From Stereocaulon alpinum (taxonomy: Eukaryota; Ascomycota; Lecanoromycetes; Lecanorales; Stereocaulaceae): a stretch of DNA of 64,000 bases. This document shows positions 11,753-24,738 of this stretch, in pieces. Both the position numbers and the translations under genes were made by a program. Within the stretch, counting starts at the first letter, position 1. Each line of letters begins with the position of its first letter. The stretch is from contig JAEUBA010000004.1 of the NCBI GenBank assembly GCA_018257865.1, forward strand, positions 62,001 through 126,000, read 5' to 3'. The notes beneath the pieces are model-generated. The model was not told the DNA's origin and did not search any database. It was given only the letters and a program-made list of their open reading frames with translations.

Positions 11753-14289
11753 TATCCCTAATCCCCTTTCTAAACCCCGATACCTTTACGGATATAATAG
11801 TAAGATAAGAAGGAAGCCTATTACCTACGTAATCTATCCTTCTATATAAGTTAGCGATTATATAGAGTCTACCGTACCTATACTTATTACCGACTTAGGT
11901 AATTAAAATATTATCCTTAGTAAGCTATAGATAAATAAGTATAAGGTCCTACTAAATATAATAGATAATCGTATTATCTTCGTACTAGGGTATTACGACT
12001 ATACTAGTATACCTACGCCTAAGCTGCCTACCTCTAGTCTAGAAGTTAAAGCTAAATTAACTACCTTAAAGCTAGTAAAGCCTACTAAAATCGCTATAGT
12101 AAAACCTAAGCTAAAGAAGGTTAGTACCCCTTAGCCTACTCCCCCCCCCCGCCTAAAGAAAATAAGGCGTTAGATATTAGTTAAATTAGTATAGCAGCCT
12201 TCTACCTACTAGCCTAGAATCTAAAGAAGTACTAAGTTTAGTACTTCTCTATAACCCTTACTAGAATAGAACGTAAACTGAGAAAAGATATCCCTACGGA
12301 AGTAATACGCGAGACTACCGTCTAAACTAAGGATAATATTAAGAAGAAGCTCCTAAAGGAGTACTATAACTTAATTAATATCTTCGATAAAGAGAAGGTA
12401 AAAGAGCTCCCCGCGTATTAACCGTATAATTATAAAATCGAGCTGGAGCTAGGAAAGAGGCTACCGCAGAGCTAATTATACCTAATATTAGGCTTTAAGC
12501 TATAAAAGGTGAAAGAATACCTTAAAGAGAACCTAAAGAAGGGCTTTATTTTACTAAGTACTACTCCGTACGCGTCCCCTATACTATTTATATAGAAGAA
12601 GGATAGTAGCTTAAGATTCTACGTAGACTACTATAGACTTAATATAATTATAATTTAGAACCGCTATCTAATTCTATTAATTAAAGAAGCCTTAGCTTAT
12701 ATAGTAGGTTATAAATACCTTACTAAGCTCGATATTATTACTATATTTAATAAGCTTAGAATATATCTAGATAGTAAGGATTATACTACCTTTACTACTT
12801 CCTTCGGAGCTTTTAAATACTATATATTACCTTTTAGACTAATAGGAGGTCCTACCTCCTACTAGTAATATATAAATAATACCTTATTTAAGTATCTTAA
12901 CGACTTTTACTAAGTATACTTAGATAATATCCTAATTTATAGTAAGACTAAGAAGGAGTACTAAGAGTATATTAGAAAGGTCCTTATATAACTACGTGAA
13001 GTAGGCCTTTAAGTAGATATCGATAAGTGCGAGTTTTATATATAAGAAACGAAGTTTTTAGGACTAATAGTATCTACTAGTAGACTAAGGATAGACCCTA
13101 GTAAGGTTAAAGTAGTTACTAACTAAGAGGCCCCTACCTACCTAAGGGAGGTATAAGCCTTTATTAGTTTTTATAACTTCTACTATTAATTTATTAAGGA
13201 CTTCTTAAAAACGGTAAAGCCGCTAGTAGTACTTACTAAAAAAGATTACCTATTCTATTAGTCTAAAGTATATTAATTAGCCTTTAAGGAGATAAAGGAT
13301 CTAGTAACTAGCGCCCTAGTACTAAGGTACTATAAAAGATCTTAACTAGCAGTACTAGAGACGGACTCCTTAAACTACGTTAATAATAGAGTTTTATCGC
13401 AAGCGGATAATAATAGAGTACTATACCTAGTAGTATTCTATAGTAAGGACTTACTACTAGTAGAATATAACTATAAGATTTATAATAAGGAACTACTAGC
13501 GATAGTTCGCTATCTAAAGTACTAGCGCCCTAAACTTAAGTCGACTAATATCCCGATTTAGATCTTTACCGACTATAAAAGCTTAGAGTACTTTATATAG
13601 ATAAAGGAGCTTACCCGCCGTTAAGCTAGATAGGCTAAGAAGTTAGTAGACTATAACTTTAAGATTATATACTATACTAGGAAGTTAAATAGGAAAGTAG
13701 ATACCTTAACTAAGTTACCTAACTTAGTATCTACGGATAAGGACGACTTACGTCTAAAGTACTAGTATTATATACTACTATTACCTAAGTATTTCTAAGG
13801 CTATAATCTAACCTTCCTAGCTAACTAAGAAGCTGAGGAGGGGGGTAAGCCTATAGAGGAGCAAATTAATATACTAACGGATAAGGACTTACCTCTCTAC
13901 GCTAGAATTATATTAGCGAATTAGGATAATAAGGACTATACGCGGGTATAGAAGGCTATTAAGAAGAATCCTACCTAAATCTTTAAGGGTATTAATCTAA
14001 GGTACTACTCCTAATACTATTATACCCTCTTCTATAAAGAACGCCTTTAGGTCCCTGCCTTACTAAAGCTTTATATCGAACTTATAAAGGAAAGTTATAA
14101 TCTCCCCGTAAGCGGTTACCTAGGAAGAGACTATACGCTAGAGATTCTAAAGCGTTAGTTCTACTAGCTAGGTATAAAAGAGGAGGTAGTACGCTATATC
14201 CGTAACTACTATACGTATTAAAGAAGTAAGGTACTAAGAGATTAGTATAATAGACTCCTATAACCCCTACCGACTCTAAAGTAATGCTA

Positions 14290-14560
14290 TATCAGGGAAC
14301 GGGACGTAGATAAGGTATTCTTAATTCTATAGTAAGGACTTAGGTATAGGAGTAAGCTAAGATAAAAGACGAGGAATTAGAAATAGGACGGGGGTAGTAG
14401 CTCTATATATAGGAGCTACTAGAACTTAATTCCTAATAGGGTAATCTCAGCTAGACTAGGCTAGGTCTACTAAGGCTTAATATTAACTAAAGTTAATATT
14501 AGACTTAGGGGCCCTTAGTAGTAATATAGTAGATATAGCTTATAAGGCTATACTATAATA
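14290..14560 (-). repeat. Left LTR (3' LTR) of element B
   Basis: This 271-bp sequence is nearly identical to 22,250-22,520. Its plus-strand ends read TATC... and ...AATA, compatible with TG...CA termini after CpA-to-TpA change. The close match between two mutated LTRs suggests they were mutated in parallel or soon after insertion. Confidence 0.85.
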
Positions 14561-14576
14561 GTAGCCCCCTTTTTAA
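14561..14576 (-). other. Polypurine tract of element B
   Basis: Read on the minus strand, AAAAAGGGGGCTAC immediately precedes the LTR. This is where plus-strand priming occurs in LTR retrotransposons. It independently fixes the minus orientation of element B. Confidence 0.65.
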
Positions 14577-17500
14577 GGTTAAGCTCCTATAAGAGGTATA
14601 CGGCGGCGAGGTAGGGACTTAGCGAGAAGGGATAAGGACTAGACGGGTAAGGCGAGGCGAGAACTTAACTCCTCTAGAGTTATTTCTAGGCAGGGGCTTA
14701 ACTTATTTAGAGTTATAATTAGGGCGAGGCGGGGACTTAACTTATCTAGAGTTATAACTAGGTAAGGTAAGGTAAGGTAAAGACTAAGGTAACTCTCTTT
14801 AAGTTAGGTTATACTCTCTAAAGTACGGAATAAGGTAAGGCGGGGACTAGGCGAGGCTAGGCGAGGATTTATTAAGGATTAATATTAACTTAAGTTAATA
14901 TTAAACTTATATAGTAATATAGTAATTATTAATAAGATAAGGACTAGGCGAGGCGAGGGCGAGAATTAGGTAAGTAAGGGCTCCTTATAGTAGTAACCTT
15001 AAATAGTATATAGGGATTTATAGGGACTAGCGGCGCTAGGCTTTAAGGCGTAGTACTTATTAATAGCTTATTAATAGTAGTTTAGGTATTAAAATAGTTC
15101 CTACGTCGCTACGTAGCCTTCCTAATTAATATAGTACTTTAATAGTAGTAGGCTATATCTATAGTCGTACTTAGAATTTAAGATACTATTAACGTACTAT
15201 TCGCGTTAGCCGTCTTTAGTAATTATAGGTTCTTAGGGTAGTTAGACTTATCTAAGTAGGGGATTATTAGCTACCAGCTATAGTAAGCTAGCGTAGAAGA
15301 TAAGGTAGACTTTTATAGATAGGGGTAGGTCTAACTAGACTATAAGGGGGTTATTAAAGATCTTAGAGACTTAGAAAGGACTAATATTATAATTATCTAA
15401 CTTAATAGAGGGTCGCGCAGTATTTAGGTTTTTAGTATTTAACTATACTTAGTTATCTACTAGGTATCTTAGGTAGAGGCGTTAGTACTAGTTAGCTGAA
15501 GACTTAAAGATTACTTAAGTAATTAGTATCTTATCCTATAGGTAGTTATTAAGGGCTTCTATCTATATTACGAATTTATTAGTAGCGATTAGATAGTTAC
15601 GGGCTTAGGCGGTAAGATCTAGGGGTAAGAGTTTAGTTAGTTTAAACCTAATATAAGGGTATTAACTATAATTAGCTAAGAAAGGTAAGGCTAAGGTACT
15701 AAAGGAGTCTATATTATTACTAGAGAACTCCGCTCCTAGGAGCTACTTTACCTAATTATCTTATATATAGTTAATATATATATAAAGGTAGTATTCTATT
15801 ACTACGTTAAAGCGCTTAGTTTAGCTATCCGTTTATAGGTAATAGCCTATAGATATTCGCAGGTTAATCCTAAGCTACTTATAAAGGGACTACTAGACTT
15901 CTAACGTAAACTAGGATTCTCTATTAGATATAAGGATATTAGGTAATCTATAGAGCTTCTATATATTCTAGTAGAAGCTATCGTAGGCTTTATCTACTTC
16001 TATAGATATAGTAGGTATAAGGTATTATATCTTAGTTAATTAATCAATAAAGACTAGGATATACTAATAGGTAATTCCCCTATAGATATAAGGTAGTAAA
16101 AGACCTACGTAGTCTATTAAGATATCTCTCTATTATTATTAAGGAGGTAGTAATAGGCGCAGCTAACCTTAGGTACGCTAGCGGGAGGGCTTAGTTCTAT
16201 AATATATATAGTAATTCCGTACGAAACGCTAGATAATAGTATAGATATTTAGCTACTAATAGGCTTAGTTAATTAACTTATAATACTTTATATAACTAGG
16301 GTAGTTACCTACGACGCTGTTATAGGCTAGCTAGACTAGGCGAAGCCGTAGCTTATTAGAATTTAGGATATACTATTTCTTATAGAAGTATAGAACTCCG
16401 TCCTTATCTTTATACTTAGCGAGGGGGATTCTACTATAATATCTTTCCTTAGAGCGTAGTATTTCTAGGACTTTAGGTACGAACTAGTTAGCTTCGTTAG
16501 CTCTATCCTATAGCTACTAGGTTAAGACGTCTAGGGGGTCTTTATTAAAGTTAATAGGATTATTACTATCTAACTTAGATTTATAGGACGAGGGTAAGGT
16601 CTAGGGTTCTAGGTTAAGGTCTACCTCTAATTCTACTAAGGTTACCTAAATTAGGGTGAGGTATAGCTAGAAGGGCTAAATAAGGATATCTAAGGTAGTT
16701 ACTATTATAACTAGGGGGACTAGGGCTAGGGCTAGGGAAGTTATACTTAGTAATATACTCTAGGTATAGTCTATAAGGACTTCTAGGGCTAGGTTTCTCC
16801 GCTTAAGGATCGTCTAGTACTAGTACTAGTATCTAAGGTCTAATATATCCCCCTCTTTAGGGAGATCTCCTAATTAATAAGTTAATATATTAGGTTTACT
16901 ACTATCTTTTCCTAGTCGGTAGGTAATCTTATAGTCGAATTAGGATAAGAATTCGCTCTATCTAGCTTAGTAGCGCGATAATTCCTTAGATAAGGTAAAG
17001 TACTCTAAGGCTTTATAGTCGGATATTACCTTTATAAGTAGGGCGGAGCCTTCTAGCTTAGGGCGCTATTCCTTAAAGGTATAGATAATAGCTATAAGTT
17101 CCTTATTATAGATCTTATAGTTATACTTAGTAGGGTTATACTTCTTTAAGAAGTAAGTAATAGGGCGTAGTATATCTTAGTTATTATACTAGGATAGGAT
17201 TCCTCCTAATATATAGTTAGAAGCGTCGGTTTCTACTATAATCTTATAGTTAGCGTTAAAGTAGACTAGGATTATATTAGAGGTAAAAGCTTTCTTTAGA
17301 GCCTTAAAGGCGGCTTAGTACTTATTATTCTACTCGAATAATATATCTTTTTTAGTTAGGGCGGTTAGTAGTACTACTAGCCGACTAAACCCGTAGATAA
17401 AATACCTATAGAAGTTAGTAAATCTAAGGAAACTTTAGACGTCCTTAATATTAGTAAGCTTAGGCTAATTTAAGATAGTATTAATTTTCTTAGGATCTAT

Positions 17501-18635
17501 CTTAATCCCTTAGGTAGTAATAATTAGTCCTAAGTAGGTAACTTCTTTAATATAGAAGTCGTACTTAGTTATATCTACTTATAGCCCCGCTTTATAGAGC
17601 TTCTAAAGTACTTATTAAATATAAATCTTATACTCAGCTTTAATATTACTATAGATTAGGATATTATTAAGGTACGCAGTATAAGTTTCGTCTAGGAACT
17701 CTCTTAGAGTATTATTAATATAATACTAGAATAAGGTAGGGCTATTATATAATCCGAATAGTATAATAAGGTATTTAAATAAGCTAAATTAGGTATAGAA
17801 TATTATTAGTTCCTTATCGCCTTCTCTAATCCGAAGGCGATTAAACGCGGAGATAATATCTAACTTAGTAAATACCTTAGTATAACTTAATTAATTTAAG
17901 GTCTTAAAGATTAAGGGTAAGAGGTATTAATTCTTTATAGTTACTATATTTAGTCTTTAATAGTTAACGTAGAAGCGTAGGCCTCCGCTAGGCTTCTTAA
18001 TAAATAGGATAGGGGACGTAGCGGGGGAATAACTAGCTTAGATAAACCCTTTATTTAAGTTTTTATTTAAGTAATAACAGAGTTTTAGGATCTTATTACG
18101 GCTTATACTATATAGATAGGATAACGGAGGTTACTGCCTATCTTTTAACTTAATAGTATAGTTATAGGGGCGATAGGGTAGTAAGGTATTAATATCCTTC
18201 CTTAAGAAGATATTTAGGAAATCGTAGTACCGCTTAGGTAGGATTATAGCTAGATTAATATTCTTCTAATCTTAGTAGGCTTAGAGTTCTTCTTAAGTTA
18301 TAGTATAGGCTAAGTAAAGCTCTTAGTTTATCTTAAATATAGCTTAGTCCTAGACTTAGATATAGGTACTAGGTAGAGTTTCCTAATCTAGGCGAGGTTC
18401 TAGCGTTAATATTAAGTTAAGTTAATAAGGATTATTAAGAAATTAATTAATTTCTATAAGAGATAGACTAAAGGCGGCCTACTTATTAGGCTAGATAAGG
18501 CGGGTAAAGGTATAAGGCTTTAGCTTATATATATTAAGGGTAACTAGGCAGGGCTAGATCTTAGGTATTTAGCCTTATTTTATAGAGGCGATAATACGAC
18601 TATACTTATTATTATAACTAGTCCCTTTAAGAATA

Positions 18636-19058
18636 GGTAGTAGGGTTAACTCTTTTAGAGTCGAATCTAGCTTCTTTAAAGCGGGGAATAGGATTAGGTA
18701 TTAGGTTAACTCCTTTTAAGTTATCTTCTACTTTTCTAAAGTAGGGAATAGGGTAAGGGATAGGGTTAACTCCTTCTAAGTTATATTATACTTCTTTAAA
18801 GTAGGGAATATAGTAAGGGACTAAGTTAACTCCTTCTAAGTTAGGTTCTACTTCTCTAAAGTAGGGAATAAGGTAGGGGGCTAGGTTAATTTCTTCTAAG
18901 TATAGTCTTACTTCTTTAAAGTAGAGGACTAAGTTAACTCCCTCTAGATTAAGTCTTACTTCTTTAAAGTAGGGGATTAAGTAGACTCCTTCTAAGTTAT
19001 ATCTTACTTCTTTAAAGTAGGGGACTAAGTAGACTCCTTCTAAGTTATATCTTACTTC
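18636..19058 (-). repeat. In-frame minisatellite inside element B (60-bp then 48-bp units)
   Basis: Tandem units of about 60 bp change into units of about 48 bp, all sharing a core like CTTCTTTAAAGTAGGG and AACTCCTTCTAAGTTA. Both lengths are multiples of three. The array lies between pol and gag on the minus strand, so it probably encoded a repeated linker of 20- and 16-residue units before RIP. Confidence 0.7.
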
Positions 19059-20425
19059 TTTAAAGTATAGGGCGAGATAAGGGCGGCGAGAGTAAGGTTT
19101 TAGGAGAATTCTTTAGAGGTTATTACCTTATAGTTCTCCTTTAGTATTAGGAAAGGTTTATCTTCGGTAATAACCTTAATAGGACTAAGGGTATAATTCT
19201 TTAAGTAGAATACTAAGGCGAAGGTTAAGGAGTTTTCTAGGAAATTAGTAGTAGCGCTATATTAATAGAGCTAGGGAAGACTAAGGATAATAAGATATTA
19301 CTAGAGTTTAGTTATATAGAAGAAGATCCTTTTTATATAACCTTAGGTATCTATAATAGCTTTAGCTAGATAGGTAATTAAGCTAGCTACTATAGGCTAA
19401 CTATTAAATCCTTAGATAATATAAGGGTAATAAAGGGTATAGAAGGTAAGATTCTAAGTATATATAAAGATTTTATTAATAAATATATATCCTAAAGCGC
19501 CTATATCGACGAGGTAATATATTAGGATTCTAGACTAAGTAAGGCGAAGAGTATACTAAATTACTATATACTTATTATAAAAGGTAGGATTAGTCTTAAA
19601 TAACTATAGGGTATCTTAGGTTAAGAACTTAGTATATAATTAAAGCGGGGGGTTAAAAGATAAGATTAGGAGGTAAGAAGATAAATATAAGACTAGTAAT
19701 AATCTTAGTATATAACTTTATATAAAGACTAGACTTTTCCTATATCTAAGGAGACGCCCCTTATAATACTTTAGTTATTATTAAACTTAATAATAATTCC
19801 GGAGCGGAGTTAGGTCTACTTATTTAGGTAGTTCTTAGTAATAAGACTTAGGTAGGAGAGCTTATAATAGTAATATAGTTTCTACTTATTATATATTACT
19901 TTAATAAAGGGCTCGGATAGCTTCCGACCCTTAACTGCAGCTTATACTATACTTAGATCTATTAAATCTCTAGGAGGTAGTTAGGTCGTAGGTTTATTAG
20001 CTATAACTATATAGGAGGGGGTTCTAGTAGTAGTAGGCCTCTAGCTACTAGGTTTAGTACTTGCTCTAATATTAGTAAGTATAGAGCTTTAGCGAGGTAG
20101 TTAATATTTAATCTACTAAAGTTCTTAGTTAATCTCTAAGTATATACGAACGTACTTATTAAAGGTTTAGGGTTACTAGCTGTTAGCCTTCCGCTATCTA
20201 ATAAAGGCTTACTAAGTACTGAAGTTAATATTATACCTTATAGCGTTAATTAAGGATTTATCCTCTAATCTAAATTATTCCTTCCTTTAGGAGATAAGGT
20301 TAAGGTATTCCCTAAAGGTTATAGGACCTTACTTAAGGTCTTAAATATATTATTAAGTATCCTCTTATTTAAACGGGTTACTATAAGCTTTTTATAGCTT
20401 TCTTCTCTAATTAATAAAGCTAGTT

Positions 20426-21615
20426 GGCCAGCGATAGAGACACACCTGTACGCGGTGCTGGCTACGAACCTGAATACCTATTCAGAGCTGAGATGTCTCC
20501 CCTAATACATTGCAGGTTAAATAATGTTGAGACGTCGCGTGGTTGCTGAGAACTCTGTGTAGAGTTTTTCGGGCAACGCGATAATACTTACCCTAACTCT
20601 ACTACGACTATTATACCTCCCCTACGATCGAGACTAGACAGCAAGAATTGGTATTAGGTGCAGTATCTCAGCCTGATGAGTGAAGAGTATAGGTAATACC
20701 TACCTAGCCGTTAATTCGAAAAATCTAATATCTACGTGCGCTTGATGCGTATCTACTAGTTAAGACTAACGCGCAGTCTATCCTAGGGGAAGGCTGGGGT
20801 TATGGGTATATAGGACTAAGAGAAGGATATACTAGGTTATAAATTAGAAGGCGTATTTTAGAAAAGGACGGCCCCTATCTAAGTAGCTAGGCGAGCCTTT
20901 GGTGTAAGCGGCGCTGTATAACTATAATTATAAGCTGAAGGGTTGGCTCCCCCCTGAAGTAAAGTATATAAGGATAGAAGTAAGTACTATCTAATACGAC
21001 TAGCGGGATATTATGCTATCCGATTCTTTATATAAGTATAGGCCTCCTAGGCGGTGTATATGGCTTCCCCCCTTTCTCGTATCCTTAACTAGTAAACTAC
21101 CGAACAGCTAAATCCGGTACTACTACGGACACTAATAAACACTACTAATCAGCGCTAATAACTCGAACCCTTACGGGACGGCTATATACCCCCTCCTCCC
21201 CCCCCCCTATATTAATACAGTAAAGGTTAAAGAAAGTTATAGGGCGCTTAGCGCTATAATAAAGTTAAAGGATATAGAAGAATATAGCAGGGTCCTTAAG
21301 AGCTAAGTATAGTGCGAAGGGCGTATATTACAGTTAGTATTAGAAATAATGTTATAGAGCGCTCAGTATAATATTGAAGAATACAGTTAAGAGTTACCGG
21401 TGTTAAGGAGGCCTAGGGTGTAATCCCTAGACTAAAAGCAATTGTATTATTAAGGATAAGCGGGAGTTTTTATCTAGGCACTATACTATGGTTTCTCTTG
21501 CGGCTAGGAAAGGTACACTACGTGTACTATCTACTAGTTTCACAAATAATATAATAGAACACCCTTATTAGTATATATAGATACTAGAATAGGCGTATAA
21601 ACCAATTAATTAATC
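20426..21615 (+). mobile_element. 1.19-kb composite retroposon with SINE-like 3' end
   Basis: A 1,190-bp insertion interrupts the gag side of element B. The 13-bp word AATAAAGCTAGTT lies on both sides (20,413-20,425 and 21,616-21,628). The first ~170 bases keep CpA/TpG almost intact; the rest is partly mutated. From 21,309 onward it is a mutated copy of the SINE at 11,436. The 5' ~880 bases match nothing I recognise and hold no long ORF. Either the SINE captured upstream RNA before retroposition, or this is the longer parent of which the 303-bp element is a 5'-truncated copy. Confidence 0.7.
21309..21615 (+). mobile_element. SINE-like element, copy 2, partly RIP-mutated
   Basis: This aligns along its whole length with 11,436-11,738. 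By eye nearly all differences are C-to-T or G-to-A in CpA/TpG, for example loss of several TG and CA in the first 80 bases. Many CA/TG sites survive, so mutation was partial, unlike the surrounding LTR elements. The tail is a few bases longer. Confidence 0.8.
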
Positions 21616-22249
21616 AATAAAGCTAGTTAATATATATAGACTATCTTTTCGATATTAGTTTATTAAGTTAGAGGCTTTCTTTCCTATAGCTAACTTAAGT
21701 TTTATATAGGCGATCTTATTACTATTAGTAGGATAATAGTTATAATTTATATATATCTATTAGATTAAGGTTTATTCCTATATATCTAGCTTATCTTAAT
21801 CTCCTTTATACTCTAAGATATCAGGGAGCTTTTTAGATTATAGGGGGGTTTAGGTTTATAGGGGAAGAAGAGGAGGAAGAGGATAGCCTATTACTAAGGA
21901 TAGTTATAATCCTATAATTAAGGTATAGCTGAGAGTATCTATATTAAATACTTAGGGTTAGGGTATAGACTAAACTATAGATAGGAGAACTTATACTATC
22001 GCTTAAGTAATAATATTAGCGAGGGTTACTGCGTTAAATATAAGGGAGGAAGGAGGAGGTATAGCTATAGACGGGGTAGTACCCTTAGCTTAGGTATAAA
22101 GGTAGTTAAAGGTATTTAGGACCCTAGCGGGATCCTCTTAGACTTCGGCGAGTAACTACTATATATAAGTATTATAATTAGGTAGTTACTCTAATATTAT
22201 AGTTACTCTAGTACGTAGGAGTACTAGCTAGGTAATTAGTCTTTTATAA

Positions 22250-22520
22250 TATTAGGGAACGGGACGTAGATAAGGTATTCTTAATTCTATAGTAAAGACT
22301 TAGGTATAGGAGTAAGCTAAGATAAAAGATAAGGAATTAGAAATAGGACGGGGGTAGTAGCTCTATATATAGGAGCTACTAGAACTTAATTCCTAATAGG
22401 GTAATCTCAGCTAGACTAGGCTAGGTCTACTAAGGCTCGATATTAACTAAAGTTAATATTAGACTTAGGGGCCCTTAGTAGTAATATAGTAGATATAGCT
22501 TGTAAGGCTATACTATAATA
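22250..22520 (-). repeat. Right LTR (5' LTR) of element B
   Basis: This is the 271-bp partner of 14,290-14,560. It is followed by CGCTA, the likely target duplication of TGCTA before the left LTR. The primer-binding site would lie just left of 22,250 but is too mutated to assign to a tRNA. Confidence 0.85.
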
Positions 22521-23686
22521 CGCTAGTAGGATATCTTAATAGACTTTATTATAGGTCTCCCTATTTCGGATAACCGTAACGCTATTTATATACTAGTAGA
22601 TCGCCTTACTAAGGAACGGTACTACGCCCTATATACTGCTACTAATAAAGGAACCTCTATAGAGGCTACGGTAGATATCTTACTTAACTACGTCTTCCGC
22701 ACCTATAGTCTACCTAACTTAATTATATTAGACCGAGGTCTATAGTTCGTCTTATTAGTATAGAAGGTACTATACGAGCGATTACGAATTAAGGTAAAGC
22801 TATCTATAGCGTTCTACCTAGAAACTAATAGATAAACTAAAAGGGCTAATTAAGATATTAAACGGCTACTAAGGATATATTACTCCTATATATAGGATAA
22901 TTAGGTCTATTAGCTACTAATCGCAGAATTCGCTAATAATAATACTATCGCTAATACTACTAGTATATCTCCTTTCTTCGCTAATAAAGGCTTCTATCCT
23001 TATATATCTTTCTCGCCGCTAGTAGAACCTAGCCCTTCCGCCTAAGAAAGGACGTAGGCTGCTAAGGTAAATAATATTATAGATAAAATAGTAGATATAT
23101 TAGAATTCCTTAAAGAGTAGTCCGCTTAGAGCCGTAAACGTATAATAGACTAAGCGAATCGCTACTAATCCGACGTATCCTACGAAGCAGGAGATTAGGT
23201 CTTCCTAAATAGTAAGAATATTACTATAGTGAGGCCGAGTAAAAAGCTAGATAATAAAATACTAGGACTATATAAAATTCTAGAAAAGAAAGGGTACTCC
23301 TACCTACTAAACCTCCTAAAGAGTATATAGACCTATAAAGAGTTCTACCTAAGCCTATTATATAAGGCTGCTAATAATCCCCTACCTAAGTAACGTATCG
23401 AACCCCTAGGGCTAATAGTTATTAATAATAAAGACGAATAGGAACTAGATAAGATTTTAGATTCCCGCTAGATAGGGAAGAAGCGCCGTTTACAGTTCTA
23501 TATTAAGTAGAAGGACGAGGAGTAACCGGATCGTTAATAGTATAACGCGGACGGTAATAAGTTCGAATATATAGTTGATATAGTTATAGACTTCTACTAC
23601 TATTACCCTAGAAAGCCTAGTAGTCCTAGCTAATAGGAAACTACTTGTACGTATTAGGGTTAATACTTTCTTAAGGGGAGGGGTGA

Positions 23687-23967
23687 TATTACGGGCTAGC
23701 CTTTTATTACTTACTAGTCCTTTATTACTTACCAGTATTTATATACCCTAGCCTAGGTTTAGCCTAGGTCTAATTTAGATTAGGTCCGACTCAGCCTATA
23801 TCCGACTTAGTATTATTCTAACGCTAGGCCTCTTTAGCCTTAGCGCCTACCGAGCTGCGTCCCTAATATATTATATATACGCTCTATATATATAGCTTTC
23901 CTTCCTTAGATTTATTCTCCTAGTTAATTAACACCCCTATCGACTCGCTCTAGGCCGGCCCCTAATA
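23687..23967 (+). repeat. 3' LTR of chromovirus A (partner not found)
   Basis: A purine tract ending in AAGGGGAGGGG directly precedes a segment beginning TATTACGGGC and ending CCCCTAATA. These ends become TGTTA...TAACA if RIP is discounted, as expected for LTR termini. The length of 281 bp is like that of element B. No matching 5' LTR is seen left of gag, so the right end is a judgement. Confidence 0.55.
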
Positions 23968-24000
23968 CTAGTCTTAGTTAGTATTTTAGCTTTAACTAAG

Positions 24001-24063
24001 GTAGGCGTACTAGGCGTGTTAGAGTTACCGCCTATAGTAGGCGTGCTAGGCGTATTAGAGTTA
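24001..24063. repeat. 27-bp direct repeat, two copies
   Basis: Units at 24,001-24,027 and 24,037-24,063 (GTAGGCGTACTAGGCGTG..., then TTAGAGTTA) differ at two positions, both A/G differences of the RIP type. Origin unknown. Confidence 0.7.
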
Positions 24064-24738
24064 TTAATAGAGTTAACGTAGGACTTCTTCTTTAGCTTTA
24101 GTATATTTATAGGCTAATTAGACTATAGTTAGACTATTAGCCTTACTAGGTACTTATAGATATAAGTCCTATCCTTAGGTATATAGACGTTATAATTAAA
24201 AAGTAGCTCCCTATTATAGCCTAATTCTATAAGAGTGTAAGATAGTTGGATTATCGCCTAGCTATTATACTACTTTCTATCGAGTACTAAGTAAGAGCTT
24301 ACCCTACGGTTAGAAGGAACCGTAATACTCCCTAAAGCTTTATAGTAAATATTTCTCTATCTTACTAAATAAAACTTCGTCCTAATTACTAAAGTCTTTA
24401 AGGAAGTTTATCTATAGATTATATCCTTCTTCTTCGCAGTTTTAGTAGGAGCTTATTACTTAAGTTACGTATATTCCTAGGGTAGTACTTAATAACTTTT
24501 TAGGGTCTTCAAGGATAATTTCTAATAGTATTATTATCCCTCTATACTCCTCTTCTATAGCTGGTTGCGTTATTATAGGATTAGGTATTATAGTTAGGGT
24601 TTAGTATTACAGTTAAGGTCGCTGTAATTAAAATTCGGTATTAAAGTTAAAATTTTCTTTCTGTACCTTACTGATCTGAGGTCGATAACTAATTAGTGTC
24701 GGTAGAACCTCTTGCTAGGTTATACCGATTAGGTTATC

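Larger units (their letters stand above)
14290..22520 (-). mobile_element. Ty3/Gypsy LTR retrotransposon 'B' nested in element A
   Basis: Two 271-bp direct repeats (14,290-14,560 and 22,250-22,520) bound about 7.7 kb of internal sequence whose coding remains lie on the minus strand. RNase H ('DYKALEYF', 'FLS.FDYKIT') is near 16,900-17,020, with RT to its right to about 18,100. Integrase should be left and gag right. A polypurine tract sits against the left LTR, as expected for minus orientation. Flanks TGCTA and CGCTA look like a 5-bp target duplication differing by one C/T. It broke integrase of element A just before its DFI motif. All frames are destroyed by RIP. Confidence 0.8.
10620..23967 (+). 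mobile_element. Ty3/Gypsy chromovirus 'A', split by nested insertions, RIP-mutated
   Basis: Plus-strand remains appear in the order gag, RT, integrase, chromodomain. A gag zinc knuckle with its cysteines and histidine changed to Y or A lies near 11,090-11,135. RT 'F.VDY..LN' is near 12,616-12,645 and the catalytic 'YLDNILIYSKT' near 12,914-12,949. After an 8.2-kb interruption (14,290-22,520), integrase resumes exactly in the 'DFI.GLP' region, then 'VDRLTK' and 'DRG.QF'. A chromodomain-like C-terminus lies near 23,440-23,560, which argues for a chromovirus. A purine-rich tract abuts the 3' LTR at 23,687. The 5' LTR is not visible, because the LINE adjoins gag directly. Confidence 0.75.
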
